DNA from: Temnothorax longispinosus
Lineage: Eukaryota; Arthropoda; Insecta; Hymenoptera; Formicidae
NCBI RefSeq assembly: GCF_030848805.1
Contig: NC_092369.1
Span: 1,716,798 to 1,780,797 of the forward strand
Direction of reading: 5' to 3'
DNA length: 64,000 bases
Position numbers and translations under genes: made by a program. Each line of letters starts with the position of its first letter. The stretch's first letter is position 1. Below are positions 57,005 to 64,000 of this stretch, piece by piece. The notes below the pieces were generated by a model. The model was not told where the DNA came from and made no database searches. It saw only the letters and a list, made by a program, of their open reading frames with translations.

Positions 57005-57417
57005 GTTGCTGCACCCGATGCCTCGTAGTCGCTGCTCACTCGGATCCTCGCTTTACCGCATACCAGGTCTACGTGAGACAACAATGGACAAAGTGTCAGG
57101 TAAGTATCGATTTCGCGGTTCCCTTTTATTAACTATTTCCTTGTTTCAGATTTCCGGCTTCGTCTGATCGTCGATGCTGCGCCTCCCGGATCTTCGCTTT
57201 ACCGCATACCAGGACTACGTGGGACAACCGATGGATCTCCGCCAAAGGACAAGGCAAATATAAGGTAAGTACGAAAATTAATGTCCCCTTTTTAAACTAT
57301 TCCCTTGTTTTAGATTCACGGCTTTGGTTGATCGTCGATGCTGCACTACCTGGATCCTCACTTCACTGCATACCAGGACTACGTGGGACAATCAATGGAT
57401 CTTGACCGTGGGACAAG
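57005..57417 (+). other. Three tandem exon-like modules, left arm
   Basis: Modules 57005-57099, 57150-57264 and 57314-57417 share ATCCTCGCTTTACCGCATAC and CAGG, CTACGTGGGACAA. Each is preceded by a pyrimidine-rich AG (TTGTTTCAG, TTGTTTTAG) and followed by GGTAAGTA. The spacers are 50 bp or less, too short for usual insect introns, so splicing between adjacent modules is doubtful. Confidence 0.5.
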
Positions 57418-57679
57418 GTAAGTATAAGTATAGGGTAAGTATGACACTCTATGTTGTTTCAAATTTCACAAAAATGATTTATTCCTTCCAAATCAATGAT
57501 TATTATTCATTATGTGTTACACATTTATTAATTCTTCACGCGCAATCGGTCTCTGCCTGTCGGCTCACAATCTACGGTGTCACATGAATGTCCCGCGGGT
57601 CGCACGCACAATGTCCCGATTGTAATATACTTATTATCGTATTCGAGAGGCGAATATGCGTTAAACCGCGTACAGTCGT

Positions 57680-57980
57680 GTGTATTTAGGTAACCATGTA
57701 CCTCTCGTCGTTGCAACAAGCGAATTTTACGCGTTTTGCTACGCGGGAGTTTCCGTTTGTAAGAGGTCGCACGTAATACGTCCGCACGCTACGGCTACCC
57801 ACGAAAGACTTTCTCGAGCGTTGGGCCCCGCATTGGCTCCCCACCGTCTCGAAGGTTCTCCTACTCCCATGGTTTATCCCTACTCGCGGGTTGTTATTCC
57901 GTTGCCGCATGACGTCGACCGTTTTTGTACCCATTTTTTGCATGTTTTCGCGTTCGGAGTACGTGCGCAGAGGTCCTCGT
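57680..57980 (+). other. Arm-shared open frame, left copy
   Basis: Open from about 57691 with PLVVATSEFYAFCYAGVSVCK; the right arm encodes a related stretch PLAAVTSEFYALCDAGVSVF. Most differences fall at first and second codon positions, and the right copy frameshifts near 59555, so selection for protein is not supported. Confidence 0.3.
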
Positions 57981-58314
57981 CAACGCTCGATCAACTCGAC
58001 CAGACGCTATCAACCTGGAGAATCGGCGCCAGGAGGTGTATGAAAATCCACCAAAGACCGACAAAAAGCTTCCACGGGTAGAATTTTCTGTAAACAATTC
58101 ACTAGGCGAGTGCGTGAGAGTCATGCGGCGAACACGTGATAGCGCCGGTAAATACGTGCCGAATACAATAGGCGCGAATAACAAGTACGAAAGTGGGAGC
58201 GACGCGGCATGGTGGGGAGGCGAAGCGAACATCGTTTCTCGAGGCAGTCTTTCGGATATAACAGTAGCGAACGGATCTCTATATAGTATATTACAATCGG
58301 AAACATAGAGGCCC

Positions 58315-58431
58315 GTATTCAGAACGCGCTTACAACGATGTTAGCGCGAGATGTCACCGCTCCTAGAACGCTTCATTGGCTAGGACCGCTAACATCTCGC
58401 GCTAACATCGTTGTAAGCGCGTTCTAAATAC
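58315..58431. mobile_element. Hairpin MITE with GTATTCAGAACGCGC ends
   Basis: GTATTCAGAACGCGCTTACA and its reverse complement, inner stem TTAGCGCGAGATGT, apex TTCATTGGCTAGG. End style (GGCC, GTATTC) and apex match the MITEs at 9565 and 12713, though the stem is different. Confidence 0.85.
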
Positions 58432-58515
58432 AGCTCATAGTCTCTCAAATACGGAATACGCTCGTCTGGGTTACGCCGGAGTAACACGTGCGATAAGCGT
58501 GAACACGAAAGTATT

Positions 58516-58953
58516 GTGGCAACGTGGCACGTGTGCGAGCCGCGAGAAGGGGCTACGGTGCAGCCGTGCACTCCCGAGAGATCACTGAGAGCGGACGCAC
58601 CGAGCAAGCGCGCGGAACACAAGCGCGTTGCGGTGGGACATCATCTAGCAGCGCGGCCAAATCAACCTACGACGTCCAGGAAACGAAAGCGGCACATGGA
58701 CCGGAGCTACGGGGTGGATCCTAACAAACGGCGTAAGAACTTTCTTCAGGGAGAGGAGGTAGGAGAAGGTCCCGAGAGACCCGATAATCGTAGAAGGATA
58801 GGCGGATTCGAAACGGGTAACACGAGTACTTCTCTCAGGGACAAAAGATTTAAGCGGGATTATAGAGACCTGGTAAACACCAATAGGGGGTCGGCGCCAT
58901 TGGACGGCCCCAGGTTTAAGATTTCGCGACGGAACGATCTTCCGCAGGATTAA
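58516..58953 (+). CDS. Hypothetical basic protein frame in the inverted-repeat centre
   Basis: Open frame of up to 145 codons beginning at GTG; the first ATG in frame gives about 86 codons (MDRSYGVDPNKRRKNF). Rich in Arg/Lys with SRKRKRH and PNKRRK nuclear-signal-like clusters. No domain recognised. It ends at TAA just before the 101-bp tandem array. Might be chance in a GC-rich region. Confidence 0.25.
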   Translation: MATWHVCEPREGATVQPCTPERSLRADAPSKRAEHKRVAVGHHLAARPNQPTTSRKRKRHMDRSYGVDPNKRRKNFLQGEEVGEGPERPDNRRRIGGFETGNTSTSLRDKRFKRDYRDLVNTNRGSAPLDGPRFKISRRNDLPQD

Positions 58954-58999
58954 ACGTCGGCTAAGGGTTCAAAAGTAGAGTGGGCAAAGGTCCATAGGG

Positions 59000-59410
59000 T
59001 CGGGGTCGTCGGCGGACGACCAACTTTTAACCTAGACATCTTTCTTAGGGGAGTCAGTCGGGAATAAGTCGAGAGGCATTTTACTAAGCGTGCGCATGAG
59101 TCGGCGTCGTCGGCGGACGACTAACTTTTAACCTGGACATCTTCTCCGGGGAAGTCGGTCGGAAATAGGTCGGGAGTTATCCTAATAGGCGTGCGCATAG
59201 ATCGGCGTCGTCGGCGGACGACTAACTTTTAACCTGGACATCTTCCCCGGGGAAGTCGGTCGGAAATAGGTCGGGAGATATCCTACGAGGCGTGCGCATA
59301 GGTCGGCGTCGTCGGCAAACGACCAACTTTCCATCCGGACAACTTCTCCGGGAAAATCGAGTAAAAACGTATTGAGGAGCTTCCCCGCGAGCTTGCGCAC
59401 GGGTCGGCGT
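59000..59410. repeat. 101-bp tandem array, about four units
   Basis: TCGGCGTCGTCGGCGGACGA starts units at about 59000, 59101, 59202 and 59303 and a degenerate one at 59404. Each contains CTTTTAACCTGGACATCTTC, GGGAAGTCGGTCGG and GTGCGCAT. Period 101 is not divisible by three, so it is not a protein repeat. Confidence 0.88.
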
Positions 59411-60021
59411 CAACGGCCGGGGCCGTTTCCAAAAGTGAAAACCAGGTGCAGCGGCACCGTCGGTGGACATCCTATACATGGTACCCAGCGTGGAAATTTC
59501 CGTGCAAACGCGAAAACATGCAAAAAATGGGTAAAAAACGGTTGACGTCATAGCGAAAGCGGAATAACAACCCACGAGTAGGGATAGACCGCCGGAGTGG
59601 GGAAACCTCTGACACGGTGGGGAGCCCAAGCGAAGCCCAAGGCTCGAGGCAGTCTTTCGTGGGAAACCGTAGCGTGCGGAAGTAATACGAGCAGCCTCTT
59701 AAAAACGGAAACTCCCGCGTCACACAACGCGTAAAATTCACTCGTTACAGCGGCGAGAGGTACACGGTTACCTGAAAACAAAAGATTGTACGCGATTAAG
59801 CGCATATTTGACTCTTGAATACGATTCTAGTATATAACAATCGGGACATTCTGGATACTTCATAGATTGTGAGCCGACAGACAGAGACCGATCGCGTGTA
59901 GAAATTTAATAATTGTGCAATACATTGTGATTAATAAAATCAACGACAAGAAAGGAATAAATCAATTTTGTGAAATTTAAAACGACATAGAGTGTCATAC
60001 TTACCATATACCTATACTTAC

Positions 60022-60600
60022 CTTGTCCCTCGACGAAGATCCATCGGTTGTCCCACGTAGTCTTGGTATGCGGTGAAGCGAGGATCCGGGCAGTGCAGCA
60101 ACGACGATCCAACGAAGTCGGGAATCTAACACAAGGAAGTAGTGTGAAAGGGGGACATTAATTTTTACACTTACCTCATACTTACGTTGTCTCTCGGCGA
60201 AGTCCCATTGGTTGTCCATCGTAGTCCTGGTGTGCGGCGAAACAGAGATCCGGGCAGTGCAGCAGCGACGAGCCAACAAAGTCGGGAATCAAAAACAAAA
60301 AAGGGGACATTAATTGTCGTACTTACCTTATACTTACCTTGTCCTTCGGCGAAGCTCCAGCGGTTGTCCCACGTAGTCCTGGTATGCGGTGCAGCGAAGA
60401 CCCGGAAAGGGCGGCAGCGACGATCAGCAGAAATTGGGAACCTGAAACAGGGAAATGGTTAATAGGAGGGAATTGCGAAATCGATACTTGCCTGATACTT
60501 GGGTATACATATGTCCATCGTTGTCCCGCGTAGACCTGGTATGCGGTGAAGCGAGGATCCGGGGAGTGAGAAGCGAGTACGAGACATCAGGCGCAGCAAC
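60022..60600 (-). other. Four tandem exon-like modules, right arm
   Basis: On the minus strand: 60600-60492, 60441-60338, about 60291-60186, and 60125-60022. Acceptor-like TTTATTTTAG, CCTGTTTCAG, a degenerate one, and TTGTGTTAG. Ends GG|CAAGT (GC), AAG|GTAAGTA, AAC|GTAAGTA, AAG|GTAAGTA. The repeated GTAAGTATAAGGTAAGTA gives doubled donor motifs. Confidence 0.5.
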
Positions 60601-61227
60601 CTAAAATAAAGGGGAACCAAGTTAATAGACCTTCTCGGTACTTATCGGTGAAACCGAGTGGCGACCGTGCGATAAGAAGATATAATTCGACAACCGTGCC
60701 TTCCAGTAGCCGTGTCCGGTTACAACGGTAGCCACCGTATATATAAAGGAACGCGGACGCGAGCAACCAACTAATCGTTATCCGACCTGTGACGCGAGTG
60801 GTACCATTAATACGAGTGACCAGTACCGAAGAGTCACGATGGACCAGCTGTCGACGAACCGACGTATATTTAGCAAATAAATTAAAAATTATTGAAAATT
60901 AACTAACCCAATCGTTTAGAAATCATTTAGAGATATTTGGAAAAAACTTTGGTAAAAGTTTACAATAACTTACACAGCTCGGATTACTTTGACCTTGACA
61001 TATGTTGTCAAGGACATAATACTGAGTAACTTTTCCTTATAACTTAATCGGCGGTCGCTTTTTATTAAAAAGTTATTAACAAAAAAAAATTTGGCGACCT
61101 CACCGATTTCAATGACCTTGATATATGTTGTCAAGGTTATGACCCCGAGTGACCTTCAGAAAGTTTTAGCCGTTGCTCGTTATTCGTTAAAAAGTTATTA
61201 ACAAAAAAAGTTTGGAAAATACGTAAG

Positions 61228-61335
61228 TTAGATGACGCGCTTTACAAGTATTTAACTGTTTAAAGCGCGTCACTAATCTACATAGGTTAGATGACGCGCT
61301 TTAACAGTATTTAATTGTTTAAAGCGCGTCAACTA
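61228..61335. repeat. Two tandem hairpins, GACGCGCTTTA stems
   Basis: TTAGATGACGCGCTTTA, short AT loop with AGTATTTAA, then TAAAGCGCGTCA; the whole unit repeats once (61230 and 61286). Confidence 0.85.
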
Positions 61336-61336
61336 A

Positions 61337-61505
61337 CCCATGCGTAAACTATTTCGGGGCTATCGCACCTCCCCCGAAAGCGGAGGGGGGGGTGTGGTTG
61401 AACCTCGGTTCGCGTGAAAAGTGTATGCGTGAACTATTTCGGAGCTACCGCACCTCCCCTGAAAGCAGGGGGGGTGTGGGTGAACCTCGGTTCGCGTGAA
61501 AAGTG
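61337..61505. repeat. 84-bp tandem pair with GAACCTCGGTTCGCGTGAAA
   Basis: Units TGCGT-AACTATTTCGG, GCACCTCCC, GAAAGC, GTGTGG, GAACCTCGGTTCGCGTGAAA at 61337 and 61423. The last block, inverted, resembles TTTCCACGCAAACCGAGGT at 17050 and 17140. Confidence 0.8.
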
Positions 61506-61794
61506 TTTCCAATACTCAAAATAGCTGCTATATTTTTCAAACTTTTTTTGTTTATAACTTTTTAATAAGCAGCGACCGCCGACTAAGTTATAAGGAAAAG
61601 TTACTCAGTATTATGTCCTTGACAACATATGTCAAGGTCAAAGTAATCCGAGCTGTGTAAGTTATTGTAAACTTTTACCAAAACTTTTCAGAGTTTGGAA
61701 AACCATACAATAATCACAATTAATTAAAATCAATTAAGCGTATAATTAGCAGAAAGTTTCTAAAAAATATTTTGCAGATACTTTTATTGGTACG

Positions 61795-61846
61795 ACGCCC
61801 TACACGGAATGAGGGAGGTTCCAGGTTCGAATCCTGGCTGAGGTAA
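61795..61846 (+). tRNA. tRNA 3'-half-like fragment
   Basis: CCAGGTTCGAATCCTGG forms a perfect T-arm with a canonical B-box, followed by CTGAGGTA like an acceptor strand. No matching 5' acceptor or D-arm is visible upstream, so it is a fragment or SINE head. Confidence 0.35.
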
Positions 61847-61849
61847 TAT

Positions 61850-62795
61850 TTTTCGCAATTTTAAATTATTTTAAATATGAGATGTTTATATGTAACTATC
61901 AAAGATTATTAACGTATTGACGACGAGGACCAAAACCAATGGTCGAATCGTCACGATTGTGTGCCAATTATAGCCGAAGGAATAAAAAATTTAAAAATTG
62001 TTAATAATTTAATTATCCGCAGTGTTTCGTACGACACCTGAGGAGGCCTCAGGGCACGAGAGATACCGGCACCGCCCTGACAAGGGCGCGAGGCGTTAGG
62101 ATGATCTCGTTGAGGAGTGGACTGCGGTTGAGTAAACTGACACTGAGTTGGTTTTACTGTCACTTTAATTTCCAACAAAAATGAGCTTGCGGGGCGGACG
62201 GCGATAGGTCGCACTGGTTCTTATTCGCGTCGAAACTTCGCGCTATGCTGGCCCTTGCTCGGGCGCTCGGCGTGCGGTAGTGAGACCGAACCGTTGGCGC
62301 GAGAATTGTTTCACGACGATAACTCAGAGCGACCGAATTGTCGTACGGCTAAACAGATTGTGCTTTTGAGGATCGCTCGCGTTCGCCCTTCTTCCTGACC
62401 CCGCTTCGTAGCGGGGGTTTCGATGATCCGTGAACATTAAGTAAACGCGTGCGCGCTTTCTCTTGAGCGTGTCGTGAAAGCGGGATCATTGGGCCGTGTT
62501 TTGGGAGGATCGCTTCGATCACGATGGTCGCGCGTGGCTGCGCCAGGACCGCGCTCGCGGAAACACTGCTCAATGCTCTCGCTTTTCACTCGATCTTTAA
62601 CATACCGCCCGCCTCGGAACTTTAGTTTCGAAACGTTGCTTTTGGTTAGAATCCGAAGCGGACGCTGCGTTAAGGGTGTTGCATTCGGGCCGAACTCTTA
62701 CTAGCTAAATTAACGCAAACTTACAAGCTTAAATCGCTGATGAACTCTATTTATAATTTATTTAGACTATTTACAATGCGGGTCAGCGGTTTACA
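61850..62795 (-). repeat. 3' LTR and flank of a BEL/Pao element (left edge uncertain)
   Basis: On the minus strand a purine-rich GGCGGGCGATCAGCGGAG is followed by TGTAAACCGC at 62795, a plausible polypurine tract and LTR start. The LTR is CpG-rich. I cannot fix its end without the 5' LTR, which is outside the window; it should lie between about 61.9 and 62.1 kb. Confidence 0.45.
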
Positions 62796-62867
62796 CTCCG
62801 CTGATCGCCCGCCGTGATGGATTCACAGAAATCGCCTGCTGAGCAAATGCACTTTAATTTTCACAGA

Positions 62868-64000
62868 TTAATCAGAGCTGGTCTCGCAATCGACAGGTAG
62901 TATGCACAATTTCACGATGGGCCGCTTATACTCGGACGTGGCTGTCTTAACGGTTACGACTCGGATTAATCCATCGGCGCCGGCGTGACATTCCGTGATG
63001 CGCCCGAGTTCCCATTTACAGGGCGGTAACGTGGCGTTTCGTAGTAGCACGAGTTGGCCGATTTTCACAAGTGGCTTGATTCTTTGCCATTTAAATCGTT
63101 GCTGTAAAGTATTTACATAATCATTTCTCCACAGTTTCCAAAATCGCTCGGTCAGGTGACGCACGCGTTGCCAACGTGACAACCGATTTTCGTTCAGATT
63201 TAACAACGACGGCTCGGGACTCACCGTGATTGCGGACCCGATAAGGAAATGACCGGGTGTGAGAGCATCATAATCGTCTAAAGTATCTTTCAAAGCCGCG
63301 AGTGGGCGAGGGTTGAGGCAAGCCTCGATTCGACATAACAGAGTGGTGAATTCTTCGTACGTTAACGTATGATTTTGCAGTACACGCCGAACTCCGGCCT
63401 CCCACAATCCGCCGAAATGCGGAGCGGAGGGGGGGAGAAAATGCCAGGTTGTACCGTCCGACGCGGTCGAATTTTGAAAATTCGGATCGTTTAACGCTGC
63501 ACGATACGCCCGGGATAACTCTCTCTCCGCGCCAACGAACGTTGTGCCGTTGTCGGAATGCATCGACTCCGGCAATCCGCAACGAGCGCAAAAACGTGAA
63601 TAAGCGTCTAGAAACGCTAGGGCGGAGTAATCGCCGACTAATTCGAGGTGAATGGCGCGAGTCGCGAGGCACACAAATACCGCGATATAGACTTTCTGCG
63701 ATGTAATCCCTCGGCCTCCGGAAGCTCGCACATACACCGGCCCGGCGTAATCAACACCGCAGTGCACGAAACTGCGGAGAGGGGGAGATACTCGCAGGGG
63801 CGGAAGATTCCCCATGAGCTGCTGTGGTAAAACGGCCCTTTCGCGTGTGCAGACCACGCACTTGTGTATTACTGATCTCACCACACTTCGCGCTCGCAAG
63901 ACCCAAAAGTCTTGTCGAAGCGTGGCGAGCGTCAGCTGCGTGCCCGCATGAAGCGCTCTCAGATGAGCTTGCCTTATTATCAGGGTAGCTAGCGGGTGTG
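62868..64000 (-). CDS. BEL/Pao retrotransposon pol, integrase end, 5' partial
   Basis: Frame open from the window edge to a stop at 62868. It begins with the integrase zinc-binding region (QAHLRALHAGTQLTLATLRQ, then CVVCTRERA), followed by the DDE core: VDYAGPV (D), HSDNGTTFVGAERE (D), and the PSAPHFGGLWEAGVR motif with its glutamate, characteristic of BEL/Pao. The C-terminal domain has ALTPGHFLIG, RWQRVRHLTERFWKLW and the LVLLRN-type tail of DUF5641. No internal stop, so this part looks intact. The rest of gag-pol and the 5' LTR lie to the right. An integrase cuts element ends and joins them to host DNA in the nucleus. Confidence 0.93.
   Translation of the reverse strand, partial: HPLATLIIRQAHLRALHAGTQLTLATLRQDFWVLRARSVVRSVIHKCVVCTRERAVLPQQLMGNLPPLRVSPPLRSFVHCGVDYAGPVYVRASGGRGITSQKVYIAVFVCLATRAIHLELVGDYSALAFLDAYSRFCARCGLPESMHSDNGTTFVGAERELSRAYRAALNDPNFQNSTASDGTTWHFLPPSAPHFGGLWEAGVRRVLQNHTLTYEEFTTLLCRIEACLNPRPLAALKDTLDDYDALTPGHFLIGSAITVSPEPSLLNLNENRLSRWQRVRHLTERFWKLWRNDYVNTLQQRFKWQRIKPLVKIGQLVLLRNATLPPCKWELGRITECHAGADGLIRVVTVKTATSEYKRPIVKLCILPVDCETSSD

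Larger units (their letters stand above)
56886..60780. repeat. Large imperfect inverted repeat with exon-like modules, unassigned
   Basis: The left arm (56886 to about 57960, plus orientation) is mirrored by the right arm (about 60730 down to 59500). Matching landmarks are CCACTCGGTTTAACC / GGTGAAACCGAGTGG, GCATACCAGGACTACGTGGG in each module, CGGTCTCTGCCTGTCGGCTC, and GTTTCCGTTTGTAAGAGG. The arms converge on a 1.5-kb centre with a hairpin MITE, a 145-codon open frame and a 101-bp tandem array. The left arm is cut by the R1 element; the right arm continues into GTATATATAAAGG, then AATAAA near 60878. No transposase, RT or integrase is visible. It could be two copies of an LTR-like or DNA element in opposite orientation, or one giant TIR element. 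Confidence 0.7.
60941..61690. mobile_element. AT-rich inverted-repeat element with CTTGACA palindromes
   Basis: TTACAATAACTTACACAGCT, CGG and GACCTTGACATATGTTGTCA at the left are mirrored at 61540-61690. Inside are an extra inverted unit (61085-61215), two tandem hairpins and a tandem GC-rich pair. No transposase. Confidence 0.7.

Noticed and set aside
57680..57980. Arm-shared frame (TSEFYA.C.AGVSV) as a conserved protein
   Set aside because: Differences between the arms are mostly non-synonymous and one arm frameshifts, so purifying selection on a protein is not supported; noted only as a shared sequence.

Overview
The window looks like a hymenopteran, most probably ant, genomic scaffold. 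It is AT-rich and intron-containing. It carries a tandem array of nine-exon insect odorant receptor (OR) genes and many transposons: R1-clade LINE, Ty1/copia and BEL/Pao LTR elements, pogo-, mariner- and piggyBac-like elements, and dozens of palindromic MITEs. The species cannot be fixed from sequence alone.

Layout. 1-7.8 kb: the 3' end of a plus-strand MAST-family (microtubule-associated serine/threonine) kinase gene, with the PDZ domain and Ser/Pro-rich tail in four exons, then a long 3' flank. 8-14 kb: intergenic DNA with hairpin MITEs, plus a CpG-rich, CCAAT-containing promoter-like island near 11.1-11.3 kb that may start an unseen plus-strand transcript. 14.1-47.5 kb: four minus-strand OR loci. 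OR-A (14.1-18.7 kb) is a pseudogene with frameshifts in three exons and no exons 1-2. OR-B (23.5-32.3 kb) is intact at the exon level, but its last two introns are swollen to about 3.2 kb each by nested repeats. OR-C (35.7-38.3 kb) and OR-D (44.3-46.9 kb) are intact 407-aa near-twins inside a recent tandem duplication (about 35.18-43.22 kb and 43.74-49.58 kb). 50.4-56.9 kb: a decayed R1-clade LINE split by a copia-type LTR element with near-identical LTRs, a 5-bp target duplication and a deleted reverse-transcriptase core. 56.9-60.8 kb: a long imperfect inverted repeat whose arms carry tandem exon-like modules bounded by splice-site consensus sequences. I cannot assign it to any family. 60.9-61.7 kb: an AT-rich inverted-repeat element. 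62-64 kb: the 3' LTR and integrase end of a BEL/Pao element that runs off the window.

How the parts relate. The OR genes share exon structure, splice phases and an upstream block of about 500 bp. They form a birth-and-death array: one dead copy, one diverged copy and two recent duplicates. Insertions present in only one duplicate (39.03-40.21 kb, 42.22-43.12 kb, and a TTAA insertion at 43.22 kb) show that several element families moved after the duplication.

Best candidates for something undescribed: (i) the 56.9-60.8 kb inverted repeat with tandem splice-flanked modules; (ii) a TIR element at 19.9-21.0 kb carrying a degenerate N-terminal phosphoglucomutase fragment; (iii) a satellite-like repeat arranged as an inverted array in an OR intron; (iv) the recurrent CCAAT motif at the apex or stem of several hairpin MITEs. 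All coordinates and splice sites were read by eye; no database search was run.
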